DNA of 64,000 bases from Oxytricha trifallax (lineage: Eukaryota > Ciliophora > Spirotrichea > Sporadotrichida > Oxytrichidae), in assembly GCA_000711775.1 (NCBI GenBank), contig ARYC01000253.1, forward strand, positions 62,001-126,000. The letters run 5' to 3'. Below, in pieces: positions 23,901 to 35,487 of the stretch. Each line of letters opens with the position of its first letter. Position 1 is the stretch's first letter. The notes beneath the pieces were generated by a model that was given only the letters and a program-made list of their open reading frames with translations, did not search any database and was not told the DNA's origin. The translations under genes and the position numbers were made by a program.

Positions 23901-26733
23901 CACAAATAAATTTATGTACATATTTCATATATTTTTTTGCATTTCTAATATAATATAGTTTTTTTATACCTTTTTAATAAAATTTGAACAATAATATAAT
24001 CCAAAATAATATTATTGAAAAATAAAATACAAAAACAAATAGCAATTTAATTATAAATAAAATATCTAATGAACAGATAAGTTAAAGTTAGGAAAATACT
24101 CCTATAAAAGAATTGAAAATTACGAATAATTTCTAAAATATCAGTTAGTTTAAATATTTCTAAAGAGGTGATTAATTATAAAGCCAGGATTTATTTTTTA
24201 ATGATTCTATATGATTTTACAGTTAAAAATATAAGATTAATATTTAAAAATCTTTTATTTTATAGATCAAATGAAAATAAATATATAAAAAGGATGAGGA
24301 CCAAATAATGCTAAAATCAGATATTGACTCAATATTAAATGTGAGAGCTGCTTAAGAGACGCCAATTGAAAATATGTAAAAAAATAGTAAGCCAAATTTG
24401 AGCTAGAATATTGATATTGCAAAAAAATTTGAATAAAACCTTGGGAAAATTGAAAATTAAAGTCTTGGCAGTCATTCTATTAACATTTTTCGCATAAGAA
24501 ACGATTCATTAACTCCTTATTTTATAATTTAAAAATTTAGACCTAAATAATATGAATTATAAAGCCCACCTTTATAATCAGTGAATAAAACCCATATAAT
24601 TTTCTAATTTTTTATTTCTTTGAAAAGCCTAAATTTTTTTTACTTAATAAATATTAATAAATACACCTATAAATGATGGGGAAAATAACATAAGTAAAAA
24701 CACACCTAGATTTATCAAGCGTAAAATTACCAACAATTCTTTGGTGTTTGATATTATATATTTCAATAAAATTCATTAAGAAAATCTTAAATTTTCCACT
24801 TAATTGGAAATATTTCTAAATTATAGCGGCAAGATAAGCATTGCAATTATAAATTCAAAAGACGAAAAACTTCATTAAGTTTGTAAGAATAAATTTTAAA
24901 ATCTATAAAATGACATTTATTTAGAAGATCATTAAAAATTTATCACAATATCCTTATTAATTTGAATTAGTTAATTGTTTTATATTATTAAACTGCCATT
25001 AAAAAATACTATTAATTTTAGAGATACAGAGGGTTCATAATACAGTTTTAAACATAATAATAAATTAAGACAAAAATTATCTCAAAATTTGAGTAGCATG
25101 TAATTGAAAGTTATTTCTCAAATAGAAAATGTGAAAGTAAGTATATTTTGCGACAATTATTCAAGAATTTATTGCAAAATCAATAATTTTGGCTTTTTAA
25201 TGATAATTTATAAAATTCTTATATAGCCATTGAGAAACGAGAAAAAGAAGAAAATTTTAGAGAGGGAGGACTTGCTAAAAATGCCACTATATATCATTAA
25301 TTATAATATTATGATATAAAATTATTAAATTTAGTTTACCAAGGAGCAGGAGTATGTACTATGCTTATTTAAACGATTAAGATGTACTTTAATCAAAGAA
25401 AATTATAGTTACTTATTAATTAATATTTATATTTAAGGATTAAATTAAATATAGCATTATTTCAACAGGATATTATTATTTTTCTGTTAAAATTGAAAAA
25501 GGATTTCCAAATGTATCTAGTAGTAAGAATTTACCATTGCAATAATTTTTAAAGGGAAAATTACATTGGTTTTTGAATTAATTGACATATTATCGTATAT
25601 TATCGATCCCAAAGCGGACCAGTTTGATCTAACCGATGAAGTTATATTGAAATTTATTATATCATAATTAAATTTTTACAATATTTGTCAAGATAAATTA
25701 TTCTAAATCTATTGAACATTTTATAATATTTATAATTTGAAGACATCAAATGCTTTAATATTTACCCAAATTCTCAATAGATAAAGTAAACTTTAAATTA
25801 ATTATCAATTAAGCACTATAAAATTAAAGTTTAGTAAGCACAACATATAGTTTATAATTGATGGTTTAGGTTTTCATAAAAACACAAATTAGACCACTAA
25901 TTAATATCCTCAACGACTTGAAATGTTTTACTTAATTCTTATATATTCTAAAATTAAGAATTTATAGTAATATATTTAATGTTATGCAGAACTTGTACTT
26001 TTTACCTGTCTACCTGAGATCTTGATCTATAAAATTTAATTAAAATCATAAAAATAAAAAATAAAGTATATTATGTAACTGCAATATTTATTATATACTA
26101 TGATCAACTCAATCCTAGATGCTCCCTGTTACAAAGACCTATAAAACACTTTCTCATATGTGCTTTCTCAGGAGTAATGTCTGAGTTATGATTCAGAGTC
26201 CCTTATAATAAAAGATTTAAGCGTGCTCCTTCCAACTAGGTCTCATGACCAAATCATCGTGGTTGATTGCGGAGATCATATTGTAGAGGAGGATGTTAGC
26301 TAGCTCAATTTACATAGCAAATATACAGGCTATGACTATTCAAACTTTTTATATAAAGTTTATTAGTTTAGATCATAAAAGAAGAGAATTTTATAATTAC
26401 ACGATTTCTTTAAAAAATAAACTTGAAGAATCTAAAACCTGCCATCAAGCAAATACTAAGAGACTAATAAAATATATAATGAATTCCGATATTTATAAGA
26501 TATTAGATTTGGAATAGAAAGTTATAAACTTTGGTTTATATATAAGATATTCTCAAATTTCATTTTACCTAATTAACCATGTTCAAGTTTACTCAATTCA
26601 ATATTCTTTAAATAAAAATGAATAGAAGAAATTTAAAATTAATCTTTCAAATAAATTAAAGAAATTACTTTTTATTTTACCTTAGATTGAAAATAAAAAT
26701 TTTACTATAATAAATCTAATCTCAGACACTTGA
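17915..26733 (+). CDS. Large unknown protein with degenerate FCP1-like (HAD) C-terminal domain, split by a TBE
   Basis: ATG 17915 (MQSAIYHKNEKEIGSN). At least a dozen short coding segments, separated by AT-rich IESs, are recognisable: 18110-18220, 18250-18430, 18490-18592, 22770-22860, 22915-23030, 23180-23330, 23820-23900, 24065-24170, 24270-24600, 24660-24890, 25020-25135, 25225-25290, 25340-25410, 25440-25680. The 3' end (about 25860-26330) follows the FCP1/SCP pattern: FIIDGLGFH where DxDxT should be, then an FSYVLSQEQC block, IIKDLSVLL and DQIIVVDCGD. The two catalytic Asp are not both present, so it would be a dead phosphatase. The TBE at 18593-22708 splits the frame after PNMYNI. The 3' end past 26330 is uncertain. 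Confidence 0.45.
18023..18108 (+). other. IES, 86 bp, pointer AATATTGAT
   Basis: A 9-bp direct repeat at 18023-18031 and 18109-18117. Removal joins DQINENID to ECNELFTLPS in frame. Confidence 0.8.
18590..18592. repeat. Target-site duplication ATT (left)
   Basis: Partner ATT at 22709-22711. Matches the ANT target. Confidence 0.85.
18695..19758 (+). pseudogene. TBE 42-kDa DDE transposase, lightly damaged
   Basis: Catalytic blocks IHADEAVFTFN, LFVDNLSVHKTKES and FNGIEFYWSQIK give a D, D34-type, E layout of the IS630/Tc1 group. The middle 250 residues are open and well preserved. Two lesions are visible by comparison with the copy at 6461-7523: one base is missing near codon 7 (around 18715), and a TGA falls at about 18905 where the other copy has a sense codon. 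TBE transposases are known to help genome rearrangement in Oxytricha; whether this copy is used is unknown. Stop TGA 19756-19758. Confidence 0.85.
19765..20556 (-). pseudogene. TBE 22-kDa ORF, frame changes
   Basis: Starts at 20556 (MESFNEQMKRVDAQEMIS). Open through the VGLFLPTMEGTKISFLKAI block to about KRSKEY near 20085, then continues in another frame (GKPGTGIFLMKENAKVHRER ... TKRRNMGPSKAPEEEKK) to TGA 19765-19767. An extra C relative to the other copy near 20050 adds a private lesion. The stop is 6 bp from the transposase stop. Confidence 0.65.
20557..21120. promoter_or_regulatory. TBE divergent intergenic block with GGTACC-type repeats
   Basis: Same block as 5101-5664, with several copies of GGTACC/GGTACT-type palindromes between about 20740 and 20945. 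Separates the divergent 22-kDa and kinase ORFs; likely holds their promoters (inference). Confidence 0.5.
21121..22569 (+). CDS. TBE 57-kDa C2H2 zinc finger/protein kinase protein, intact
   Basis: One uninterrupted ciliate-code frame of 482 codons, ATG 21121 to TGA 22567-22569. A coiled, charged N terminus is followed by two C2H2 fingers (FECQDCQNFF...H...H; YQCTTCEKSYTH...H...H at about residues 80-145). A protein-kinase-like domain fills the C-terminal half: AYKVYPFS may hold the ATP-site lysine, YVHRDLKPENVMLN is the catalytic loop, VVIDFNRAL replaces DFG with DFN, and GTPGYFP plus WDVWAVAAIILE match subdomains VIII-IX. Zinc fingers may bind element DNA; the kinase role is unknown. This is the only TBE ORF in the window without visible damage. 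Confidence 0.88.
22709..22711. repeat. Target-site duplication ATT (right)
   Basis: Partner of 18590-18592. Confidence 0.85.
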
Positions 26734-27861
26734 GGGAGCTTATCTTAGCATGGATGCTTAGCGATTAAGTATCTTTTTAGTTAAGCTAACATATGTTGTA
26801 TCTTGATTGATAAAAGGATTATTCGTACCTATTTTACCTTCTACAAGACTTGCCAAATCAAAGTCAGTTGATATTTTATCTCTAACATTTTAATTGTTAA
26901 AAATCAAATCCGATTTGTAAAATAAAGAGAGATCTATTAAAAATATTCTAATTATAAACATCATGCACATCTTTAAAGGACATGAGATATTTAGTTAAGC
27001 TCATTAACACAGTATCATTCTTGTCACCATGAAACTCTTTGATGGGCAATCCGTTGTGTATCTGTAACATAAAATTAGTGACTTAATTATCAACAATGAC
27101 GATATCTTTCATATCTCGATTTGAAAGTAAAATTCTTAGATCTTTAGCGTGATAATTTAACTCCTGGATTCTTATGCAGTTGTCTTTCGTCAGTCTATAT
27201 TAAAAGAAAGTCTCGTTTCGTTCAATGGCGTTCAATGCAGATTTCGCATATTCGTAATCTCCGCTTGTATAAGCTATCAATTCGAAATTTTAAGATAAAA
27301 TCCTTAACATTTTCCTGAGGAAGGGTCTGAACTGCAAATAGAACTAAACATATCTTATTTGGAATGTTTTAATCTTACCTTTGACTCTTTTATTCCATAA
27401 GACTTAACGCTTATAATTTCATTAAAGAAGGGTAGTTTATACTATCGTTTTTGAATCTTAACCATCGTCTCATCCATGTCTAATACAATCGTCTTTTGAT
27501 CTATAAATAAATATTTATGATCTCTAAATAGAGAAAAAAATTTAACTTACGCTTAACCATTTTTGGATATACAAGAGATCTCTACTTCTTTAAGTTTTCA
27601 TCAGCAAATTTACTAACTACTTTTAGGGTTTAGTTTATCTAAACTAGCTCGCTTGAAATTCTTCTTCTCTCCATAAAATCTGTCATTATTATATCAGGGA
27701 AGTATTAGACTTTAAAATAGATTAAACTTCTATTATAAAAAACTATAAAAAATATGGTTTAGTAAAATAAAAACTTCATCTGTCATCTCATCAGGATCTA
27801 GTTAATCCTAATTGAAACTTTGCTTTATTTCGGCAGGACTCATTTTTTCTTTGAGATTCAT
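26722..27861 (-). CDS. FCP1/SCP-like (NIF) phosphatase
   Basis: ATG at 27861 (MNLKEKMSPAEIKQSF), stop TGA at 26722-26724. A coding segment ending ...LVYPKMVK is followed by TIVLDMDETMVKI, the DxDxT signature of the HAD-type CTD phosphatases that dephosphorylate serine in RNA polymerase II tail repeats and other targets. Downstream, FRPFLRKMLRILSQNFELIAYTS, GDYEYAKSALNAI, RLTKDNCIRIQ, YHAKDLRILL, DIVIVDNQVTNFMLQIHNG and PIKEFHGDKNDTVLMSL follow the family order. Small introns or IESs interrupt it near 26920, 27340 and 27520; the junctions were not all fixed. It converges with the large gene ending near 26733, whose last domain is related but lacks the motif. Confidence 0.85.
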
Positions 27862-28548
27862 AGCGTATGATTTGTTTAATTGAGACTCTTTGAATGAATT
27901 AGCTTAATGATGAAATTTGTGTTTTCCCAGTCCAGACTCAAAGGTATACTTTTGGGGGGATTAGCTTCATGCACTTTTTTTATTTATATGAAAAGTTTTA
28001 TTAATTTATACATAAATTAAAAGATTTAATTTTTTTATGATCCATTAATATTAAGAGGATATTTACACAATTTTTAGGTAGTTCAAAAAAAAATATATTT
28101 TAACATTATTTAGGTATGTAAACAACAAGATTTATTGAATTAGAATTTTAATAACAATTAGATAAAATATTTGGAATTTCAATGAATTTAAAGAGGACAA
28201 TAAATTGGTTAAGAGTCTGAAATCTACTAAAATCAAATAAAATTTAGAGAGTTTTTGATTAATCGATTTATAAATTAAGTATAATTATAGCAATAAAATT
28301 TGTTCAGAAGTAGGTTATTATTTGTAAAAAAAATTAATTTTTTTTTATACAAAATTAAAAAAAGTGCAGGAAACTTCCCTTAAATTTTTTTTATCACAAA
28401 CGAGTGCAGAAAACTTCCTCACCCATACTTTTGAAGTGTCATTATTAATTATAAAAGAGATTAAGATGAATTTTATTTTCGTTTTGAAGAATTAAAAATA
28501 ATGAAATATTTAATAATTTAGGATCTCAATTAAACCCATTATATTATA
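27862..28548. other. Intergenic, AT rich
   Basis: No coding segment recognised; homopolymer runs of A and T. Upstream flank of the FCP1-like gene and 3' flank of the next minus-strand gene. Confidence 0.5.
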
Positions 28549-29390
28549 TCACTCTAAATGAATCCTAATAAAAAACAAAAACATCAAATTAAGTTTAGTA
28601 GTTGAATCTTTTTTTGTATTTTACACAGGAAGATTGACTTGCATACTATTCCGAATAGGTTTACTATTGTTTATGGCACCTGGTGAGTTAAGTTCTATAG
28701 AGTCCATACTATTACTTATTTTTACTTGATTTCTGCCTATTGGACTTCTTGTATCTTTTCCTTCCTCCATGTTAGCCAATTTAGATTGTTAAATCCGCTT
28801 TACACTTTTAAAAGTTACTCTGAACTTCTTAAACTTTTGATTTTGTAGGCCCTCTACCCATTGTGATTCAGCTCTTTCTACAAGTCCTCCACTATTAGGT
28901 TGGTCAATAAAATGAGTTTATAAAACAAATAATCCCAATAATGTTTATGAATAGTTTTTAAGATATGATTTTCAGTCATCTTGTAATTGCATGAGATCAT
29001 TTTAAAGGGACTTCTCATTTGTGTTTACATTCATAGGTTAAATCATAATACTCTTTCTCCTTATAAATACTGATTTCTTTTGAGTTTTAGTTGAGGCAGC
29101 GAAATTCTGTTATTAAAAGTTAAAGGTTTAGGGTTGCTAATTATGCAGATCTGAAGAAGGATTTTTCACAAAATTGGGACGCTTAGGGGATCTAAATATT
29201 TTAAACTAATGTCAAAAATAATTATATTTTTTCTCATATATATAATATAAAGATCTAGTTATAATCTTAACTTTTCTTGATTTTCTAGCCATATTTTGTG
29301 AGCCTAATTATAGATCATCTTGCGAAAGTTCTTTTTCTATTTTATTCCTTTTTCTTGAATCAGATAGCTTTATTTCAAAATATATAGCAT
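28549..29390 (-). CDS. Unknown basic, Q/N-rich protein
   Basis: ATG near 29390 (MLYILKQSYLIQEKGIKQK), a segment KMIYNQAHKIWLENQEKLRL, then after an IES FRSPKRPNFVKNPSSDLHNQQ and TKTQKKSVFIRRKSIM. The longest part (FIDQPNSGGLVERAESQWVEG ... MEEGKDTRSPIGRNQVKISNS) runs to TGA at 28549-28551. No known domain recognised. It diverges from the TmcB-like gene that begins about 170 bp away. Confidence 0.5.
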
Positions 29391-29559
29391 TTAATTATTT
29401 ATTGATTGTAAATTAAATTTCAAAACTTAATTTAATTTAATTGGTAACAGCTTAGCTCTTTTGTTTCGAGAATCTTCAATAATGTATGTATCTTTTGCAT
29501 TTCAAATAATTTAAATATTAACACTACATCAATGATTGATTAAACATTTAAATTTTATT

Positions 29560-32500
29560 TTTAATGATACTGAGCTAAAAAACGAGAGTTTTCTGGGTCA
29601 AGTCCCCATTTTCGTAAATCTCTTCAGGAAAGTGTTCTTTTTGCAATTTATTCTGTTCGTGGTAGTAGGTACTGTAATTCTCGTGGTTTCTTATGATTCA
29701 AATTAATAATTCTTTGAGGATATTGAGAGTATTAATTTAGGCAAATAATTTTACTCTTAGATGACCGCCTAGTAATTGTACTTTAGAGCTTTCCTTAATG
29801 TTTTTTAATATGGTAATTTTATAAAATACTTAAGCAAAAAAAATTTGAATATTAAATGCGAATCAAAGCTATGAATATAAAAAATTGTGTCCAATTTAAA
29901 TGTGGCTAATGGAGTTGAACCGAATTACACATCCTTAGTTACTGATAGATTTAGTTATATACATTGGAAGTTGGAAGAGAGCAATATATATATTAATTTA
30001 TCCAAGTAATTAAATTTTGTTTAAATTATAGCTTACTTAATATGTTTACTGAATGTGCGACTTCAGGATAACATAACTAAACTAAGATTATACGTCAAGA
30101 AATCAGCCAATAAATTGATATAAGAACAGTTTTCCGGCCCAAAAGTATATTATAATTATTATATGTTATAAAAATTTAATTAATTTAAATATTGATACTC
30201 TTTTTTGGAAGTATTAATCTATGAACTATCAGAGATGTCAACAATTACGAACAGGACAATTTCTGTGGATGAGGTCATTTAGCTTTTAATTGTTAAAACT
30301 TAGATGTTTACAGAAGGAGCCAATTTGACTTTTTATGTAAAAATATTAAACCTTTTTTTGAATGTAAGTTTTTAATTTAAAATCAGCTTGCAAATCAAGT
30401 TTTAAATATAAATGCCATATATTTATAAATAATAATAATAGGGTTAAATAATTATTAATATTTTAAACTTCAATGGCTGCAGCTAGTAAATAATTATAGT
30501 GCGACTGTGCTTTCACCAGCACAGATATTTTGATTAGAAGTTTATACAATAGACAGTAATCTTATAGGAATTTTAACAATTAAATTTTGATTTTATAGTA
30601 TATAAAATGCATCTTCAGCTGGCAAGCCAATGAAGAGGTGGAATTAAAATGAAAGGGAGGCTTTTTGGTTTATTGAAAACACTAATAAATACATCACAAA
30701 GGAAGTTGACAAATTAGTAGAATTATTCTTACAGTAGTCCTCTACAGAAGTAGAAAAGTACAAGGACTATAAAAATAACTTTTTTGTTTAAGAATTTTCA
30801 GAAAATTAACTTTTTTTACGTAGTAAATTATGCTAACTATTTATTAATTATAGATATTGATTCTATCAGTAAGCTGCGCTAGTTTAGCACTCTTGTGTTC
30901 AATTGCATTTATACCCTACTACTTAAATATTTTATCATTAAAACTAAAAAATATTTTCACCTTTTTTATTTCCTTGAAATTGATAGTTACTTGAGGACCC
31001 GCAGAAACTTAAACACGAATATCTACCTCATCGAGAAAATGTCATTCACCTCTATAGATGAAATAGCTTCAAACATTAGTTTGTTTTATAAGCAGCTGAG
31101 TAAATCCAGAGGGAAATATGGGGGCAATCAGAGCGACATGAAGAGACTTGTAGACTCATAAAATCATCATAGAAAGTAGAAAATGTCAAAGTATCAATAG
31201 AATCTATAATTTTATTGTAAAATAGGTAGAATGAGTTTAGGTTTAATCTATATTTATAAACAAATTAGTTAATTAAAATCATCCTGACAAGAAGCCCAGA
31301 GATGGAAAATCTCAAAATATAGAGAAAAATGGGAATCTTTCTACTTTTTCAGGAAAAACAATTTTTTACATATTTATAAGATAAATTATAAGTTATTCGT
31401 TTAGAGAAATGATTAAATTTGGAAAGGATAAGGGCAAACAGAAGGATAAAAGTTAAATATAAATGAATGACGCATTTACAAACGATAAAGATATGAAATC
31501 TAGGAAAGTACAATTAAAAAAATTGGGGAATTTAATCCCATTTTGAAATATTTGTATATTTCTATGAAAATTTTATGACCTCATGAAATACTCAATGAAT
31601 ATGGCCAATAAAGAGAGACATGATAGTTATCAAACTAGCTAGGAAAATGAAAGGGATAAAAACGACACCAACAATAAATATAATGTGAAAATAAGCAGAC
31701 CCAAAAACAGTCAATTTACTCATAACACCTACAAGACAACTGAAAATATGAATGGATTTGGTTCTGTATCAGCCAATTCATTCGTAACAAACATTTCAGT
31801 TGAATTTTAATCAAGATTTACTATCATTATTAAATGAGATGAACGAAGAGATGAAATATAGGGAGAGAGTGGTCGGGGCAAAGGAAGACATAACCATGCG
31901 ATTCCAATCTGACGACAGCGACAATGAAAACACTAATAAATTTGCAAGTAAAAATGCAAAGTATAATCTGGCTTAGAAGTAGCTCAACATGAGTAGGTTC
32001 AAGGATCCAAAGGGAAGACATGAAGAGAAAAAGCATGAAGATGAAGACAGTAGTCACGATAAAAGTGAGTCTAATGAAGACTCAGATGATGATAATCACA
32101 AGAAATCTAGGAAGCATAAACACAGCAGAAATGAGAAGGATACTGATAAGAAAAGTGACTAGGAATAGGAGGAAAATTAGGTTGATATGAAATTCAGAGA
32201 AATTATCAAGGAAAAAAGGAGAAGTCTGAGTGTCTTGTATTTCAAGTAGAAGATGCAAATTGTCACTCTAGCTATACTTTTCGTATAACAAATTAGATTA
32301 ATAAGCTATGTGAATAAAAGTTGACAAGTAAATCTTTAAATTTTAAAGAATATACTTTTTAGCTGAGTGTTTTTCAAGATAAATTTCCGTAATTCATACA
32401 TTATTAATATATTTATACTTTTCGCAATGATTCTGAGCATGTTTTTCATATTAGACTATATCTTAATGGCAAACACTTTCAATGAGTCAATTTTATCCAT

Positions 32501-32790
32501 AAAGAAGTTCCAAGTGTTTTATGAGCAAGAACCATGCTTTTTGACTGCTCTCCAATTAAGTAGAGAACAATTCTTGAAGAATGAAACTGGCTTTTTTGTT
32601 TATGGTGATTTCACCCAAATCGGAGATATTTTCTAAAAACTAATTACATAAGTAATTTAAGGAAACTAATTTATAATCAAAGTTACTGAAATGAAAGTTG
32701 AAGATAACATTTTTTATAGAAAAAATAATGCCAAATCTGTTAAAAACTATTACTATCCAATTATTTTTATTTACATAATAAATTACTATT
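29560..32790 (+). CDS. TmcB-like multipass membrane protein
   Basis: Plus-strand segments with IESs between them. The first (29560-29800) has ESFLGQVPIFVNLFRKVFF then a membrane helix (LQFILFVVVGTVILVVSYDS). Extracellular-type segments follow (NYTSLVTDRFSYIHWKLEES; MFTEGANLTFYVKILN; FWFIENTNKYITKEVDKLVE). Then a helix (SVSCASLALLCSIAFIPYYL), a cytoplasmic part, a very charged Q/E/K/D spacer (31800-32190), RRSLSVLYFKQKMQIVTLAI as a helix, and a last membrane segment near 32400 (IINIFILFAMILSMFFILDY). This helix-loop-charged spacer order is seen in the ciliate TmcB-like family, also represented by the PAS gene at 8916. At 30962 one T appears missing from a T run. The 5' start and 3' end are uncertain. 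Confidence 0.5.
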
Positions 32791-32799
32791 GAAATTCAC

Positions 32800-33363
32800 A
32801 TGTCTTTAATCTCTCTACTGGTGCATTTTCATTATAAGGCCTTGTAACTAAAAATTCCATTTGAATAATTTGTATTAATTCTTACTTTTATCTAATATTC
32901 CAGACTATGCAACAGGCGTTAATAAATTTTTCTGTGCACCAAATCCTATACCTCCAGTGTGAAACGGATGTAAACTTCATATATTAAAAATAAGTATTAA
33001 TAGGAATAAAATTTGAAGCATTAATTCAAGTAAACACTAAATAATCTTTTTAAAATTAAACTTGGAAGTGAACTATGCATATTCAAACCACCAATGCCAA
33101 GGCCAGCCAGAGATGCGATTCCCGCTTAAGGTAGCATACTTTGTCTCATTAATAGTTATTATTAAAGAGGAGCGTTATCACTCAAATGAAATAAATTTGT
33201 TATAAGATATTGCAAGATATGTAACATTAAATTAGGTTTCAATTTACAAAATACCAAGCATTTGTAATTGATTAGCTTTATTTAAAGTGAGTTATGGCGT
33301 TTAACCTAATAAACCACCAGGGATCATAGGCATGCCCTAAAATTGTCCACCAAATGGAATCAT
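32800..33363 (-). CDS. Small glycine/proline-rich protein, unknown
   Basis: ATG 33363: MIPFGGQFQGMPMIPGGLLG, then LMRQSMLPQAGIASLAGLGI and GGLNMHSSLPSLHPFHTGGI, joined by an IES (pointer AAGTTTA), then VTRPYNENAPVERLKTCEFQ near the end. The final frame has no TGA for a long way and runs into the 3' part of the neighbouring gene, so the stop is unclear. No family recognised. Confidence 0.45.
32978..33063 (-). other. IES, 86 bp, pointer AAGTTTA (minus strand)
   Basis: Plus-strand repeats TAAACTT at 32971-32977 and 33057-33063. Removal joins HSSLP to SLHPFHTGGIGFG in frame. Confidence 0.7.
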
Positions 33364-33602
33364 TTTTAATTTTTAATGAAATTTTGATTAAATTTTGCTT
33401 ATTAGACTTCAGATCTAAGGTTAATTCTATAGATTAAAAATTATAAATCTATCTTTAAACAGCAAATTACATTGACATTTAATAATAGAAACTCTGAAAT
33501 GTATAAATTTACAATTTTAAATTAAACTAGTTTATATAGCTTTAATTCGCGAATGAAAGTATATAGGAATTGCATTAGACTACTTATTATTTATTGATAC
33601 TT

Positions 33603-34811
33603 TCACATGCCTCCTAGAGATAGAGAGAGACCAAATACGGCTGGCTTTTCAGGCTTTTGAAAGTCGATCTAGCTGCAGAACTGCAGCATTAAAAAGTTTT
33701 CTATTACTCTTCTGTAGGTGCTTGTTGCCTTGAAGGATGAGGAGAAGGTACCTGTGATAACGCCCTCTAAAAATTTAACTCTGAAACCTAAAACTGTATC
33801 GCTGAATCCATCCAAACTTCCCTTCAGTTCACTGAATAATGTCAACCTTCTTGAGGGTCTGCCAACGTAACCTACGGACATGGTCTCTTTTCTTGCCATT
33901 GGAATGTATTGAGCGTAGAACGAGTGAATGTCGTGATTGAAGTTTGCTCCATAGCAGAAATGCACTTCTTTTTAATGGGGCTATAAATCAAGTTAATTAG
34001 CAACGATATAATGATAGAAGCAAATTGACTTACAATATAGATCATTTCAAATCCTCCTAAGAATTTAGAACTAAAAGTTTACATCATGCTGATATTATGA
34101 CTGCCTGCACCGAACTTATAGGAGAGATGTGAATCTGCGAATTCCTTCATCAATTCAAATTGCAAGTGTGATTTTTGTGGATCTGAATCCATGAAGAAAC
34201 CCTCACTCTTCAATGAAAAATTATTTCCAAGATTATATGATCCACTGAATTCTAATTTTCCACTTGAGTCTGATCTTGTTGAAACAAAACTCATCTCGTC
34301 CTGACTCATCATTGGGTTTCCATTTCCAAGGGAACTCAAAACTGCTTGCAATTCAAATCTATTGGCCTTAGTGTTTGAAAAATTCCAAGCTCCTCCTAAT
34401 TAGAATCTTTGGGAAAGTGGAGCCATGAAATCAAATTTAATTCCGTCTAATGGCTCTACCATTGTGAGCATTTTCAAACCCATCATCATTCTTTGGAATT
34501 GAGGTGGTCTCCTACAATCAGTTATAAATATGCATTCTTAGAATTTCAATTTTATGTGGCTTTTTCTCTTGAACTTACCTAATAGTTTTACCCTAAGCTT
34601 TCATTAACATCTCTTGAATTTCCTCTGGATCAGGTGGCATGCCGCCTTGAGCATTAGCGAAAATTTGATCTAAATCCTGAGCTCCCTGTTCAGCACCGGT
34701 TGGCTCACACTCAGCGTAACCCTTTAATTATTGAGAAGTTTATTATTTTCTTGCGAAAAGCAAGGAGTTAGAGAGAAGTAGTGTCGAAGCGAAAATTTTA
34801 CTGCCGATCAT
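33603..34811 (-). CDS. TOM40: TOM40-like mitochondrial import pore
   Basis: Outer-membrane beta barrel that conducts precursors into mitochondria. ATG 34811, TGA 33603-33605. Two GT-AG introns fit exactly: 34512-34578 (joins KTIR to RPPQF) and 33981-34033 (joins MIYI to PHQKEVHF). Alternating strand-like segments (GKLEFSGSYNLGNNFSLKSE; QFELMKEFADSHLSYKFGAG; MSVGYVGRPSRRLTLFSELK; VITGTFSSSFKATSTYRRVI) and a C terminus of the beta-signal type (AVFGLSLSLGGM) match Tom40/porin-3 proteins. About 360 residues, near the family size. Assignment to TOM40 rather than VDAC rests on the start region and RPPQFQRMMMG block and is less certain. Confidence 0.7.
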
Positions 34812-34879
34812 ATTTAATTAATGTAATAATACGGTGTGGTTATAAATTATTATATTAAACTATTATTTTATTTCCACCC

Positions 34880-35200
34880 TTGATTCATTCCATTCCTCTT
34901 GACTTTTAAAGATTTTCTAATAAAAATCTGATATATAAAAGAAATTTATTGTTATAATAATTGTTTATAAAGTTAAATCCTCGAATTTTTTGGCAATTTC
35001 TTACTGTCTTTGATCTAGAGAAGCTGCTTCTTTTGTTTAGGGTGGTGCATTACCCTTCAATATTCCAATCATTTCTTCAACCCTTCTTAAATCTCATAAA
35101 AATTTTATGAAATGCATATGAAATTTTTTTTTTTAGATTAAAAGGTATGAAAGTTATATTTACATCCATCTATATTTTGCTATCTCATTTAAATCATTTA
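34880..35200 (-). CDS. Small unknown protein
   Basis: A coding segment DLRRVEEMIGILKGNAPPQ, then TKEAASLDQRQQEIAKKFED, read leftwards to about 34970, with a possible first segment (MRQQNIDGCKYNF) near 35190. A helical, charged protein of perhaps 60-80 residues. No family recognised; the junction between the two segments was not fixed. Confidence 0.35.
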
Positions 35201-35487
35201 TAGTTTAAGATATTCCTAAAAATATAAATGATTTAGAAAAAATTATTATATCAATACATATTTTTTCCACATTTATTTCAACACTAAAAAGTCATTAATT
35301 TGCGAAAATGTATAAAATATTTCTATAAACATTTTTAAATATTTGAATATAATGTAACTAAATAAATCCAGACAATTGAATTAATATTTTCAGTAAAATT
35401 AGAGAAGATTTAGTGGTTAATATAATTAATAATTCTTAATCACAATTAAATTCACAAAATTAGCAATAAAATTAGCAATTACTAAAA
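35201..35487. other. Intergenic, AT rich
   Basis: Between two divergent genes; nothing coding seen. Confidence 0.4.

Noticed and set aside
25440..25680. Possible RasGEF-type segment (FELIDILSYIIDP...)
   Set aside because: Too short and unsupported by neighbouring segments to name a domain.
31830..32057. Minus-strand hydrophobic ORF
   Set aside because: It is the antisense of the charged spacer in the TmcB-like gene.
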